The notes below the pieces were generated by a model. That model searched no databases. It was not told the origin of the DNA and worked only from the letters and a program-made list of their open reading frames with translations. 64,000 bases of DNA from Microbacterium sp. LWS13-1.2. Its GTDB lineage: Bacteria; Actinomycetota; Actinomycetes; Actinomycetales; Microbacteriaceae. Of this stretch, positions 8,102-17,623 are shown one piece after another (position 1 is the stretch's first letter; the number at the start of each line of letters is the position of its first letter). Where the stretch lies: positions 868,001-932,000 of the forward strand of contig NZ_CP151632.1 in assembly GCF_040144835.1 (NCBI RefSeq), in the 5' to 3' direction. The position numbers and the translations under genes are program-made.

Positions 8102-9762
8102 GATTCATCCTTCGGAGTGGACGGCGTCGCGCTCGCGGCGCTGCGCGTCTGCGGAATGTGGACCAGCTGCACGCCGCCGGCTTCGATCGCCGCGGCGAGC
8201 GCCGGCGCGATGTCGTCGTGGCTCTCGGCGCGTCGCCCCGTCGCGCCGAACGCGCGGGCGAGCGCGACCCAGTCGGGCTGTACAAGATCGACGCCGACCG
8301 GACGGATGCCGCGATCCACCTCGTTCTGCTTGATCTCGGCGTACCCGCCGTTGTCGACGCACACCACGGTGAGATCGAGCCGCTGCTCGACGGCGGTGGC
8401 GAGCTCGTTGACGCTGAACATGAGCGCGCCGTCGCCGACCACCGCGACGACGGGTCGCCCGCCCTCGGCCGGCTGCGCCACGCGCGCGCCGATCGCCGCG
8501 GGAAGGCCGTAGCCCAGCGTGGCGTAGGTGGGCGTGTACAGCAGCGAGTGCGGCGCCGACTGCCTCAGCACGTTCGCGAGCGCCATGTAGACGATCTGCG
8601 AGGAGTCCCCCGCCACGATGGCGTCATGCGGCAGCGCCGCCGCGATCGCCTGCGCCAGGGCGACAGTTTCGGGGAGGACGCCGCGGGTCTCCTCGGCGAT
8701 CGCGGCGCGTGCGCCCGCGAGGTCTCGGGGCGGCCGCGGTGCCGCAGGAAGCCCCGAGAGCAGCTCCTCGACGACTGCGGCGCAGTCCCCGACGATGCCG
8801 ACCATGGCATCGAGGTTCTTGTGCAGCTGCGCGGCCGAGATATCGACGCGCACGACCGCTCCGCGCGCCTCGAGCCGGGGCGCCCACAGCTCCGCCTCGC
8901 CGAGCTTCGACCCCAGCACCAGGAGCACATCGGCATCTTCGGCGACGCGGCGGGCGGATCCCAGCCGCAGGTTCGATCCGAGCGAGAGGGGGTGGTGCTC
9001 GTCGACGGCCGCCTTGCCGTTGAGGGTCGTGACGACCGGCGCCCCGAGCCGCTCCGCGAGCGCGGTCACCTGCCGGCCGGCGCGGGTGGACCCGCCGCCC
9101 GCGACGATCACCGGCCGCTGAGCCGACCTCAGGAGGGCGATCGCCTCGCGCACCGCGGCAGCGTCGCCACGCACCGGTGCCGGCACCGGGCGCGCCGCCC
9201 GTGCCGCCGCAGGGACGCCGGCAGGCGCCTCCAGGACGTCCAGGGGGATCTCGATGTGCACGGGGCGCGGGCGCCCGGTGCGGAACAGCGCGAAGGCGTC
9301 GTGCACGGCGTCGACGGCATCCGTCCCGCTCGCCACGCGCCGCGACCACTCGGCGATCGCGCCGACCATGGCTGTCGCGTCCTTCGTCTCGTGCAACGTG
9401 CCGACGTCCTGGAACTCGGCGCCGAGCGGCACGCCCGGCGAGATCACCAGCAGCGGCCGCGACTCGCAGAACGCGGTGCCGATGGCGCTCATCGCGTTCT
9501 GCAGCCCCGGACCCGACGTCGTGATCACCACGCCCGGCAGGCCGGTCTGCTGGGCCCAGCCGTCGGCGCCGTACCCCGAGCCCTGCTCGTGGCGATTGGT
9601 CACCGCGCGCAGGCCAAGGTGCGCCAGCGGCCGGTACAGCTCGAGATTGTGCGTCCCCGGGATGCCGAAGACCGCCGTCACGCCATAGGCGCGGATCGTC
9701 TCGAGCACGGCCCGGCCGGTGGTGTCGGCGTACCGCGCCCCGATCTCGTCGTATGCGTCCAT
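8098..9762 (-). CDS. Thiamine-diphosphate-dependent enzyme (acetolactate synthase / keto acid decarboxylase type)
   Basis: A 554-residue protein with the full three-domain ThDP fold: an N-terminal Pyr domain (about 10-180) with the activating Glu in NRHEQG, a central domain (about 200-330), and a C-terminal PP domain (about 370-545). The ThDP/Mg motif is [18 protein letters not shown]...VCVDNGGY. Architecture and length match 5-guanidino-2-oxopentanoate decarboxylase (AruI) as well as acetolactate-synthase-like proteins. Its tight coupling to a ureohydrolase makes a guanidino keto acid an attractive substrate, which is inference. It overlaps the downstream ureohydrolase gene by 4 bp. Confidence 0.88.
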   Translation of the reverse strand: MDAYDEIGARYADTTGRAVLETIRAYGVTAVFGIPGTHNLELYRPLAHLGLRAVTNRHEQGSGYGADGWAQQTGLPGVVITTSGPGLQNAMSAIGTAFCESRPLLVISPGVPLGAEFQDVGTLHETKDATAMVGAIAEWSRRVASGTDAVDAVHDAFALFRTGRPRPVHIEIPLDVLEAPAGVPAAARAARPVPAPVRGDAAAVREAIALLRSAQRPVIVAGGGSTRAGRQVTALAERLGAPVVTTLNGKAAVDEHHPLSLGSNLRLGSARRVAEDADVLLVLGSKLGEAELWAPRLEARGAVVRVDISAAQLHKNLDAMVGIVGDCAAVVEELLSGLPAAPRPPRDLAGARAAIAEETRGVLPETVALAQAIAAALPHDAIVAGDSSQIVYMALANVLRQSAPHSLLYTPTYATLGYGLPAAIGARVAQPAEGGRPVVAVVGDGALMFSVNELATAVEQRLDLTVVCVDNGGYAEIKQNEVDRGIRPVGVDLVQPDWVALARAFGATGRRAESHDDIAPALAAAIEAGGVQLVHIPQTRSAASATPSTPKDES

Positions 9763-9775
9763 GTCAGCCCACGCC

Positions 9776-11446
9776 TCAGGATGCCGCGAATCGGCGCACG
9801 CCGCCGACCCAGGTCTCGAGCACCGGGATCTCTGAGATCGCCGATGCGTCCACGGCCAGCGGGTCGCCGCCGAGCACCGCGAAGTCCGCGTGCTTGCCGA
9901 CCTCGAGCGAGCCGAGGTCGTCCTCGCGGCCGAGCGACACCGCCCCCTCGATCGTGTGTCCGCGCAGTGCGGCGCGCGCCGACACGCGCAGGCCGTCGGG
10001 TCCGAGCTTGTGCCCGCGGCGAGTGACGCGCGTCACGGCCGTCTGGATCGCTTCGAGCGGGATCGGCTCGGCGACGGGCGCGTCCGACGAGATCGTGAAC
10101 GGCACCCCCGCCGCCTCGAACTCGCCGAGCGGGTTGAAGCGCTCACCCGGTGTGCCGATCGCCTGCTCGACTCCCTCGCCCCAGTTGAAGTAGTGCTGCG
10201 TCTGGTTCACCGGCCGGATGCCGGCGGCCGCCATCCGCTGGATCTGCTCGGGTGTCGGCAGCCCGCAGTGCTCGATCCGGTGGCGTGCGTCGTCGTCGGG
10301 GCGCTCGGCGAGCGCCGCCTCGATCGCCGAGACGACCATCTCGATCGCGGTCGGGGACTGCGCGTGCGTCGCCGTCTGCAGGCCCGCCGCGTGCGCCTTG
10401 CGGATGAGCTCGGCGTACTCTGCGGGCTCGTGGTACAGCTGCCCGGTGCGGCACGGGTCGCCGACGTAGCCGTCGGGGAAGTACGCCGTCCACCCGCCGA
10501 GCGTGCCGTCGGCGTACAGCTTGATGCCCGCGAAGCTCAGGTGCGCGTTGCCGAACTGCCCGACCAGCCCCATCTCGAGCGCCTCGTCGAGCAGGTGCGA
10601 CAGCAGGTACATCGACACGCGCAGGTCCAGCCGTCCGGCCTCGGCGAGCCGCAGGTACATGTCGAACTCGCGGCGTGACACCTGCGCGTCGCCGAGCGTC
10701 GTCACTCCCCCGGCTAGGAAGCGCTGCGTCGCGGCATCGAGCTGACGCAGGTGCTCCTCCGGCTCATCGGCGAGATGGAAGTTCGGACCGTGATGGCCGA
10801 TCTTCACGCCGTGCACGCCGGTGAGCATGTTGCACGCGGCATCCGAGATCTCCCCGGTCAGCTCCCCGTCGGCGTCGCGGAAGATCTCGCCGCCATCGGG
10901 GTTCGCGGTGTCGCGATCGATGCCGTTCTGCGCGAACGTGTACGAGTTCACGACCCCGCCGTGCCCCGACGCGTTCATGAGGTAGACCTGGCGATCGCTC
11001 GCGACCTCGTCGAGCTCGAACCGGGTGGGATGCCGCTGCTCCGCCAGATTGCGGTGCTCGTAGCCGTACCCGCGGACCGGCCGTCCCTCGGGCAGGTCTG
11101 CCGCGGCGGCCTGCAGCAGCGCCACGATCTCGGCGATGCTGCCCGCCTTCTCTGGTCCGCAGTCGACCCACGTCATGAGCTGCCCGTACATGAGCGGGTG
11201 CGCGTGCGCGTCGACGAACCCCGGTACGACCACCGCGTCGCCGAGGTCGACGACCTCGGGTTCGAGGCCGGCGGCGACTGCGGCCTCGCGGCACTGTGCC
11301 GCCGTGCCGATCGCGACGATCCGGCCGCGATCGGTGAGCATCGCCGTGGCGGTGCGGTCGAGCGCGTCGACGGTGTGGATCGCGGCGGCCGTCAGCAGGC
11401 GCGGGGTCTGCTGCGCGGGGCGGTCGAAGGGGGCGAGCTTTCGCAT
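9776..11446 (-). CDS. Amidohydrolase of the YtcJ (Amidohydro_3) type
   Basis: A 556-residue metal-dependent hydrolase. The N-terminal beta-sandwich is followed by VVPGFVDAHAHPLMYGQ, carrying the HxH metal ligands. YGYEHRNLAEQRHPTRFELD, then HRIEHCGLPTPEQI and FTISSDAPVAEPIPL supply the later ligands, and a C-terminal EVGKHADFAVLGGDPL stretch is typical of the family. YtcJ-like enzymes act on amides or N-acyl compounds; the true substrate is unknown. It lies 13 nt upstream of the ThDP enzyme gene in the same operon. Confidence 0.88.
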   Translation of the reverse strand: MRKLAPFDRPAQQTPRLLTAAAIHTVDALDRTATAMLTDRGRIVAIGTAAQCREAAVAAGLEPEVVDLGDAVVVPGFVDAHAHPLMYGQLMTWVDCGPEKAGSIAEIVALLQAAAADLPEGRPVRGYGYEHRNLAEQRHPTRFELDEVASDRQVYLMNASGHGGVVNSYTFAQNGIDRDTANPDGGEIFRDADGELTGEISDAACNMLTGVHGVKIGHHGPNFHLADEPEEHLRQLDAATQRFLAGGVTTLGDAQVSRREFDMYLRLAEAGRLDLRVSMYLLSHLLDEALEMGLVGQFGNAHLSFAGIKLYADGTLGGWTAYFPDGYVGDPCRTGQLYHEPAEYAELIRKAHAAGLQTATHAQSPTAIEMVVSAIEAALAERPDDDARHRIEHCGLPTPEQIQRMAAAGIRPVNQTQHYFNWGEGVEQAIGTPGERFNPLGEFEAAGVPFTISSDAPVAEPIPLEAIQTAVTRVTRRGHKLGPDGLRVSARAALRGHTIEGAVSLGREDDLGSLEVGKHADFAVLGGDPLAVDASAISEIPVLETWVGGVRRFAAS

Positions 11447-11491
11447 GTCTACCTCAGTGGTGGGTCGTGCCGGGGCGGGGCCGCGTCGGGC

Positions 11492-12814
11492 TCAGGAGGT
11501 GCGGGCCGTCGTGGTGTCGGTGCGCGGTGTGAAGGAGTCCGTCACGGGCGCCTCGTCGGAGTGCTGCGGCGCGAGCCACGTGCAGATGCCGGCGAGCACG
11601 GCCATGCCGGTGAACATCGCGATGACCGACCAGATGCTCCCCGTCCATGCGATGAGCTGCGTCGCGAACCAGGGCGAGAATCCGGCCCAGATCGCCGCGC
11701 CGACGCCGTACGACAGCGCGATCGACGTGTAACGCGCCTGCGGGCGGAACATCTGCGCGAGGATCGCGGCGATCGGCGCGTAGGTGGCGCTCATGGCGAT
11801 GCGCACGAGCGACGCCATCAGGAAGATCACCGGCTCGACCTTGCCCGGCAGCACCAGCATGAAGGGCACGAACGTGAGCACCGAGGTCACCAGGCCGATG
11901 TACATGACGTTCTTGCGCCCCCACTTGTCGCCGAGCCAGGCGACGGGCAGCGTCACGACGAACTCGATGAACGACGCGATCGTCATGGCGTCGAGGATCA
12001 GCTGCGGGCTCATGCTGATCGGCTCGCCGGTGGCATAGGCGGTCGCGAACGTCGTCGCGAGGTAGTAGCCGCCGGTCGAGATCGGCAGCACGCCGATGCC
12101 GAGGAGGATCGGCTTCCAGTTGACGCGCAGCGCGAAGGCGAGCGGCATGCTCTGCTTGCGGCCCTCGATCTTCTGCTCGAACACCGGCGACTCCTCGACG
12201 CGGTAGCGCACCCAGAAGCCGACGGCGATGAGCACGATCGACAGGAGGAACGGGATGCGCCAGCCGCCGTTCATGATGAAGTCGTCGCCGAAGCGCGACA
12301 TGATCGCGAAGATGCCCGAGGCCAGCAGCGCGCCGGCGGGGTTGCCCAGCTGCGTGAAGCCGCCGTAGAAGGTCTTCTTGCCGGCCGGTGCGTGCTCGAC
12401 GCTCATCAGCACCGCGCCGCCCCACTCGCCGCCGACGGCGAGGCCCTGCATCGCCCGCAGGAGGATGAGCAGGATCGGCGCGACGATGCCGATCGTCTCG
12501 TAGGTCGGAAGGCAGCCCACGAGCACGGTCGAGATGCCCATCAGCAGCAGCGTGATCACGAGCGACACGCGCCGCCCGAGCTTGTCGCCGATGTGCCCGA
12601 AGATGATGCCGCCGAGGGGACGGACGAGGAACGCCACGGCGAACGTCGCGAACGCCGCCGCCGTCTCGGCGAGCGGGTCACCACTGGGGAAGAACAGCGG
12701 TCCGAAGACGAGCGCGGCGGCGGTCGCGTAGACGTAGAAGTCGTACCACTCGATGGTGGTGCCGACGAACGCGGCGATTCCTGCGCGCCGCGCCCTGCTG
12801 CTGGTCGTAGTCAT
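11492..12814 (-). CDS. MFS transporter, metabolite:H+ symporter (MHS) family
   Basis: A 440-residue, 12-helix secondary transporter. It carries the MHS signatures GTTIEWYDFYVYATAAALVF at the N terminus and VRPLGGIIFGHIGDKLGRR between helices two and three, with EWGGAVLMSVEHAP after helix four. The family imports organic acids and zwitterions such as proline, betaine, citrate or ketoglutarate. It is the first gene of the amidohydrolase/ThDP enzyme/ureohydrolase operon, so it most likely imports that pathway's substrate. The ATG has an AAAGGAG site. Confidence 0.92.
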   Translation of the reverse strand: MTTTSSRARRAGIAAFVGTTIEWYDFYVYATAAALVFGPLFFPSGDPLAETAAAFATFAVAFLVRPLGGIIFGHIGDKLGRRVSLVITLLLMGISTVLVGCLPTYETIGIVAPILLILLRAMQGLAVGGEWGGAVLMSVEHAPAGKKTFYGGFTQLGNPAGALLASGIFAIMSRFGDDFIMNGGWRIPFLLSIVLIAVGFWVRYRVEESPVFEQKIEGRKQSMPLAFALRVNWKPILLGIGVLPISTGGYYLATTFATAYATGEPISMSPQLILDAMTIASFIEFVVTLPVAWLGDKWGRKNVMYIGLVTSVLTFVPFMLVLPGKVEPVIFLMASLVRIAMSATYAPIAAILAQMFRPQARYTSIALSYGVGAAIWAGFSPWFATQLIAWTGSIWSVIAMFTGMAVLAGICTWLAPQHSDEAPVTDSFTPRTDTTTARTS

Positions 12815-13031
12815 GGCCGCTCCTTTGCGGATGTGTCGGGATGGATTGGATGGTAGGGACGAACGGATGCCGGTGGCAAGGGCAGAACTCCAGCACTGAG
12901 CGCTTCGGACTGGCGTTCTGAAGGCTCTATCACGCAGTTCAACGCGCCCCGTCCGGTGAGCTCCGCCCTAGACTCGACTTCTGCGACTCACTGCGCGCGA
13001 TCTCGGGAAAATCGACGAATCGAGGATCGGT
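12815..13031. promoter_or_regulatory. Divergent promoter region between transport operon and Lrp regulator
   Basis: A 217-bp intergenic region separates the divergent MHS transporter and double-Lrp genes. A TAGACT hexamer at about 12970 could be the -10 of the regulator. Lrp-family regulators usually bind such shared regions; no unambiguous operator palindrome is visible. Confidence 0.4.
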
Positions 13032-13958
13032 ATGGATTTCGACGCCGAGCTCATCCGCGAGCTGCAGGTCGACGGCCGCGCCAGCATCCACTCCCTGGCC
13101 GGCCGGCTCGGCCAGTCACGGGCTGCGGTCTCGACGCGCCTGAACGCGATGCTGGCCGACGGCACCGTGCGGGTCGTCGCCGCCGTCGACCCGGTGTTCC
13201 TCGGCCAGCACGTGCTCGCACACGTCTCCATCCGCACCCGCGGCGGCGTCGAGCCCGTCGCGCAGCACCTGCGCGGACTCGGCGAGACGGTGCTCGTGTC
13301 GGCGGTCGGGGGCGCCCACGACCTCGTGACCGAGGTGCGGCTCGGATCGATGCCCGCCCTGCACGACCTGCTCGCGCAGATCCGGGCTCTGCCGGGAGTG
13401 GCCGACATCAACACCCTCATCTACACCGACGTGGTCAAGGGGTTCTTCGTCTCGGAGTACCACGGCGACGTCACCATCGACGCCATCGACACCGCCCTCA
13501 TCGAGCAGCTGCAGCGCGACGGCCGCAAGAGCTACCGGGCGCTCGGCGAGGCCGTGCGCCTGTCCCCCTCGGCCGTGACGACGCGGGTGCAGCGGCTCGT
13601 CGACGGCGGGGTGATCAAGATCAGCGCCGTCGAGGCCCGCGGGCTCGCGCACCGGCAGCTCTCGATGGGCGTCGGCCTCAACCTCGCCGGGTCCGACGAC
13701 CGCGTGACCGAGGCCCTCCGCACCTGGCGCGGCGTGGACTTCGCCGCGCGCACGCTCGGCCGCTTCGACGTCGTCACGACGCTGGTCGAGCCCTCCGCCG
13801 GCGCCCTGTACGCGAGCCTCGAGCGCATCCGGGCGATCCCCGGCGTCGCGAACGTCGAGGCCTGGTTCCACCTCGCCGTCCTCAAGGAGGATTACGCCCG
13901 GACGCTGCGTCCCGCCGGCGGCGGCATCCCGCAGCCGGTCGGCTCGACGGGCGGCTGA
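13032..13958 (+). CDS. Double-module Lrp/AsnC-family transcriptional regulator
   Basis: At 308 residues this is twice the usual Lrp length and consists of two tandem modules. Module one: HTH at about residues 3-50 (ELIRELQVDGRASIHSLAGR), then a ligand-binding RAM-like domain. Module two: a second HTH at about 155-205 (DTALIEQLQRDGRKSYRALG, then SPSAVTTRVQRLVDGG), then a second ligand domain ending FHLAVLKEDYART. Fused double-Lrp proteins are known in actinobacteria. The gene is divergent from the transporter/amidohydrolase/ThDP/ureohydrolase operon and probably controls it in response to the imported compound. Confidence 0.88.
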   Translation: MDFDAELIRELQVDGRASIHSLAGRLGQSRAAVSTRLNAMLADGTVRVVAAVDPVFLGQHVLAHVSIRTRGGVEPVAQHLRGLGETVLVSAVGGAHDLVTEVRLGSMPALHDLLAQIRALPGVADINTLIYTDVVKGFFVSEYHGDVTIDAIDTALIEQLQRDGRKSYRALGEAVRLSPSAVTTRVQRLVDGGVIKISAVEARGLAHRQLSMGVGLNLAGSDDRVTEALRTWRGVDFAARTLGRFDVVTTLVEPSAGALYASLERIRAIPGVANVEAWFHLAVLKEDYARTLRPAGGGIPQPVGSTGG

Positions 13959-13963
13959 CCGGA

Positions 13964-14719
13964 TCAGCCCCCGGCGAGCGCCGCGATCAGGGCGTCCTCC
14001 GCGGTGGCGCGTGGGATCCGCGTCGTCTCCGCGCCGAGACTGCCGAAGGTCGCCGGATCCCAATCGAGTCCGAGAGCCTCGTTCACGGCGACGAGCACCT
14101 CGGCGAAGCGCTCGACGCCGGCGAGCGGCAGCATCCCGCTGAGCAGCCGCGCGCCGCGCACCGCCCGCTGAGAGGTGCCGATCAGCTTGACAGCGCCCCG
14201 CGCGTTGATGCTGAACTCACCCGGGCAGTACTCCCCCGGCACGTCGCCGACCCGCGCGTCGACGCCGAGCCCGCGCATCGCTGCGGCGAGCGCATCGCCG
14301 ATCTCCGTGAAGAACCGCGTCTGGTCGATGGCGCCGTCCTCCTCGCGGTGGATCACGTCGAACACGATGCACGTCTCGTCATAGGCGACCGCGCGGCCGC
14401 CGGTGGGACGGATGACCGGCGCGAAGCCGTGCACGATCGACGCGCGGCTCGCCGTGGCGAACCCGGGCAGGCGGCTCTCGCGGCGGCTCATCGCGACCGT
14501 CGGCGCAGGCGCGTACAGCCGCACCACGCGATCGTGCGCGATCACGCCCGTGGCCACGGCCCGCAGGAGCTCGACGGATCGCTCGAGGTCGGCCTCGGCA
14601 TCCGCTCGCTCCTCCTGGCGGATGACGAGCGCTGGGCCGTGCGACGGGAGCAGAGCAGGCGATGCCACGTGCACCACACTCTCACGACCTCGAGACGGTG
14701 GCGTCAGCGCGGTCCCCAT
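13964..14719 (-). CDS. Lipoate-protein ligase A-like (BPL_LPL domain) protein
   Basis: About 251 residues of the biotin/lipoate ligase fold. Conserved blocks include APVIRPTGGRAVAYDE, which is the RRxTGGGAV-like lipoate-binding loop, then ETCIVFDVIHRE, CPGEFSINARGAVKLIGTSQR with the catalytic Lys, and LGLDWDPATFGSLG. The family attaches lipoate or octanoate to carrier domains; several actinobacterial members are only distantly related to LplA. The start is uncertain: ATG 14719 overlaps the upstream membrane-protein gene by 16 bp and lacks a clear ribosome site; GTG codons near 14675 are alternatives. Confidence 0.8.
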   Translation of the reverse strand: MGTALTPPSRGRESVVHVASPALLPSHGPALVIRQEERADAEADLERSVELLRAVATGVIAHDRVVRLYAPAPTVAMSRRESRLPGFATASRASIVHGFAPVIRPTGGRAVAYDETCIVFDVIHREEDGAIDQTRFFTEIGDALAAAMRGLGVDARVGDVPGEYCPGEFSINARGAVKLIGTSQRAVRGARLLSGMLPLAGVERFAEVLVAVNEALGLDWDPATFGSLGAETTRIPRATAEDALIAALAGG

Positions 14720-15417
14720 TGCGCCGGCGGCCCCGCGCTTGGTCGCCGGGGCGTGTAGGTCTGCCACGCCCCCCTGAAGCGATACCCGCCGTACCAGGCG
14801 GTGGCGGCGACGATCGCCAGCCCCACGACGACGCCGACGGTCACCGCTCCGCCCGTGGGCATGCCCAGCGCGGCGCACAGGCCGCCGGCGAACATCCCTC
14901 CCACCGACCCCGTGACCAGTCCGCTCATGATCAGCGAGGAGCCCAGCACCTGCTCGAATCCGCCGCGATGCCGCAGGAACGAATAGGTGACCCCCATTCC
15001 GACGAAGTCGTCGTGGGTGGAGGCGAGAAAGTACTCGGCCGCCGTCGGGTCGACATCGGCGTAGCCGCCGCGGATCCGGTTCATCGCGAGGACGTACATC
15101 ATGTCCTCCTCCGAGACCGTGAGGACGCGGATCAGCGTGAGCAGGCCGACCACCATCAGGAACCCGAGGATCGCCAGCGCGGCGACCGGGAACCAGGACC
15201 CGAACTGCGTCGCCTGCCCGAGCAGGCCGATGGTGACAAGGCCTGCCGAGACGAGCGTGAGGTAGATGCTGATGCGGGTGAGCACCTCGCTCTGCGCGGT
15301 GCTGCGCGCGGCGAGAAGTCCCCAGTGCTCGGTCGCGAGGATCTGCAGTCTCCGGGCGAGCGCCGCGTCGCTCCGGGCGTCGCCGGCATCTTCGAGGTGC
15401 TCGGCCCCAGTCGCCAT
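14704..15417 (-). CDS. Four-helix membrane protein of unknown function
   Basis: A 237-residue protein I do not recognise. It has an N-terminal soluble helix (about 1-50), two adjacent transmembrane helices (about 51-70 and 76-98), a soluble loop with NRIRGGYADVDPTAAEYFL, and two further helices (about 158-182 and 190-208). The tail is basic and Pro-rich. It shares the strand with the lipoate-ligase-like gene and overlaps its likely start by 16 bp, suggesting co-transcription. Confidence 0.75.
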   Translation of the reverse strand: MATGAEHLEDAGDARSDAALARRLQILATEHWGLLAARSTAQSEVLTRISIYLTLVSAGLVTIGLLGQATQFGSWFPVAALAILGFLMVVGLLTLIRVLTVSEEDMMYVLAMNRIRGGYADVDPTAAEYFLASTHDDFVGMGVTYSFLRHRGGFEQVLGSSLIMSGLVTGSVGGMFAGGLCAALGMPTGGAVTVGVVVGLAIVAATAWYGGYRFRGAWQTYTPRRPSAGPPAQWGPR

Positions 15418-15467
15418 GGTTCATCGTCCCACTCGGCCTCGGCGAGGGGTAGGGCGGTGAGGATCGC

Positions 15468-17042
15468 TCACTCGGGGTCGTTGCCCGAGTCGCGACCGAG
15501 CCGGAACGGCGTCGTGATGCCGGTGTACGCCAGATGCGTCATCAGACCCTCCGACGCGTGAGGGAGGTTGTGGCAATGGTCCATCCAGATGCCGGGATTG
15601 TCGGCGGTGAACGCCACCTCGTACGACTCGCCGTGCTCGACGTCCAGAGAATCCACCCACCACGGGCTGCCCGTCGACGGCTGCCCATCCCTCGACAGCA
15701 CCAGCAGATGGTGGCCGTGCAGATGCATCGGATGCACCTCGCCACTGTTGTTCGCGATGCGCATCACGACGATGTCGCCCTCGTCGACCATGTACATCGG
15801 GACGGCGGGCAGGATCCCGCCGTTGATCGTCCACCAGTACCCCGGGAGGCCGTCGAGGAATCCCGGCAGTCGTCCGATGTCGTACGTGAAGGTGCGGTCG
15901 GCGTCGGCCGGGTCGATGCCCGTGTCGGCGGGCTCGCCGTACGCGAGGACGTCGACCGACTCGCGCGGCGCCGACGAGGTGTCGGCCTGCGCCCCGTCGG
16001 GTCCGACGATCAGCGACGCGCCCGGCACCTGCACGCGCACCGCACCCTCGACGGGCACGCGCACTTCGAGGTCGGCGCGCGCACCCGCGGTGAGCTCGAC
16101 CGCACGCCCCTCCACCTCGCCGGGACCGTGGAGATCCTGCCCGTCGATCGCGAGCACCCGGAAGGCCGAGCCGGTCACCCACGCCGAAGTCGGCGTGCTG
16201 TCGGTGTTGATCAGCCGCACGCGCACGGTCCCTCCGGGCTCCGCCCGGTGGTGCCCGTCGCCGGTCGCGCCGTTGAGGGTGCGCTGCCCGCCCGGATACG
16301 TGTGGATCGCCGCGACCACGTCGGCCACGGCATCCGTCGTCCCCGCTGCAGGCTCGAGGATCACGGCGCCGAACAGACCGCCGACCACCTGCGGGTGGGA
16401 GGCCTGGTGCGAGTGGTACCAGAACGTGCCCGACTGCTCGGCGACGAACCTGTAGGTGAAGCTGTCACCGGCGCGCACGGCGTCCTGCGTGACGCCGGCG
16501 ACGCCGTCCATCGCGGCCGGCACGTCGACGCCGTGCCAGTGCAGCGTGACACCGTCCGGCACGTCGTCGTTGCGCAGCACGACCTCGACCAACTGCCCCT
16601 CCGTCGCACGGATGGCCGGACCCGGTGACTCGCCGTTGAGGGTGAAGCCGTCGAACGGCTCACCACCGTCGGGCGTGATGCGTTCGGAGCGCGCGACCAG
16701 CTCGACACGAACGTCCGCCGGCCGCCCGGGATCGGCGACGAGGTCTATCACGCTCATCGTGGCCAGGTCGTTCGCGGTCCCGGTGACGGCCGCGGGCGCG
16801 GCACCGGCCGCGGCGCCGTCGGCGGTGCGGCCGCCGTGCGCTCCCGCATGCAGCGCGGCCGAGCCGGGTCCGCCGCCGTAGTCCGGCACGCCCACGTCCA
16901 TCGCGGAGTACGTCCCCGGCAGGATGCTGGCCCACCATGCCCAGCCGACGCCGGCGAGCGCAATCGCCGCGACCACCACGGCGAGCCGGCGGGCGAACCA
17001 CGCCCACCGGCTCGTCGCAGGGTCGGTCCTAGACGGTGGCAC
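15468..17042 (-). CDS. Multicopper oxidase
   Basis: A 524-residue secreted or membrane-anchored copper enzyme. Residues about 15-35 form a transmembrane/signal helix. The four copper-binding histidine clusters are intact: HWHGVDVP, FWYHSHQASHPQ, HPMHLHGHHLLVL and WMDHCHNLPHASEGLM. The last holds the type 1 Cys and an axial Met three residues after the Glu. The family couples substrate oxidation to reduction of oxygen to water; metals or phenols are possible substrates. Its start overlaps the stop of the small membrane-protein gene at 17029-17502 by 14 bp. Confidence 0.93.
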   Translation of the reverse strand: MPPSRTDPATSRWAWFARRLAVVVAAIALAGVGWAWWASILPGTYSAMDVGVPDYGGGPGSAALHAGAHGGRTADGAAAGAAPAAVTGTANDLATMSVIDLVADPGRPADVRVELVARSERITPDGGEPFDGFTLNGESPGPAIRATEGQLVEVVLRNDDVPDGVTLHWHGVDVPAAMDGVAGVTQDAVRAGDSFTYRFVAEQSGTFWYHSHQASHPQVVGGLFGAVILEPAAGTTDAVADVVAAIHTYPGGQRTLNGATGDGHHRAEPGGTVRVRLINTDSTPTSAWVTGSAFRVLAIDGQDLHGPGEVEGRAVELTAGARADLEVRVPVEGAVRVQVPGASLIVGPDGAQADTSSAPRESVDVLAYGEPADTGIDPADADRTFTYDIGRLPGFLDGLPGYWWTINGGILPAVPMYMVDEGDIVVMRIANNSGEVHPMHLHGHHLLVLSRDGQPSTGSPWWVDSLDVEHGESYEVAFTADNPGIWMDHCHNLPHASEGLMTHLAYTGITTPFRLGRDSGNDPE

Positions 17043-17502
17043 CGGCTGTGGTGGTGGTGGTCGCCGCCTGGGCAGCCGCCACCCGGTTCTTCGACGCGCG
17101 CAGCCCCGCGATCAGAGCGACGGCGAACAGCAGCAGCGCGTTCATGCCGTGCAGGAATCCGAGGAACGGGATGCCGTGGCCCAGCAGGCCGAGCGTCACC
17201 TGCAGAATGACGAGCACGAGCACGCCGACCGCGAACGCGACGCCGCGCGGAACCTTGGCGAAGAACGAGACGATCAGCAGGGCAAGCGCGAGGAGCGGGA
17301 TGACGAACATGCCGTTCATGCCGTGGATCATGAAGCCCATGACCTCCGGGAACGGCGGCGGGCCCTCCTGGGCCGACGCGTCGACCACTCCGCCTTCGGC
17401 GATGTAGAGGCTGAGCCCGGCGGACGCCCACGCGTGGGACGCCGCCTGCAGCGCGACGAGCGCGCAGATGGTGAACGAGATGATGCGGTATGCGAGGCGC
17501 AT
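17029..17502 (-). CDS. DUF6220-like four-helix membrane protein
   Basis: A 157-residue membrane protein with four helices at about residues 5-27, 58-80, 86-108 and 113-133. The HGMNG motifs before helix two and in helix four, with further His residues, could ligate heme or a metal. It resembles the DUF6220 family. The ATG at 17502 starts the hydrophobic protein; the frame upstream has no such character. It is translationally coupled to the multicopper oxidase (14-bp overlap), so a partnership in electron transfer or copper handling is likely but unproven. Confidence 0.75.
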   Translation of the reverse strand: MRLAYRIISFTICALVALQAASHAWASAGLSLYIAEGGVVDASAQEGPPPFPEVMGFMIHGMNGMFVIPLLALALLIVSFFAKVPRGVAFAVGVLVLVILQVTLGLLGHGIPFLGFLHGMNALLLFAVALIAGLRASKNRVAAAQAATTTTTAGATV

Positions 17503-17623
17503 GATTTCCCCCAGGGTGTTGATGCGATGACACTCCAGAGCACGCCGACGGCACGGTGATACATCCGCACCCCTGCGATAGCGTCGGAGCGCGCGGTGCT
17601 GCGCGCGCAGGAGGACGGTGCAC

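Noticed and set aside
10751..12856. 701-codon open frame on the plus strand
   Set aside because: It is antisense to the amidohydrolase and MHS transporter genes, which have full domain structure; its His/Arg/Asp-rich composition is the usual mirror of a high-GC gene.
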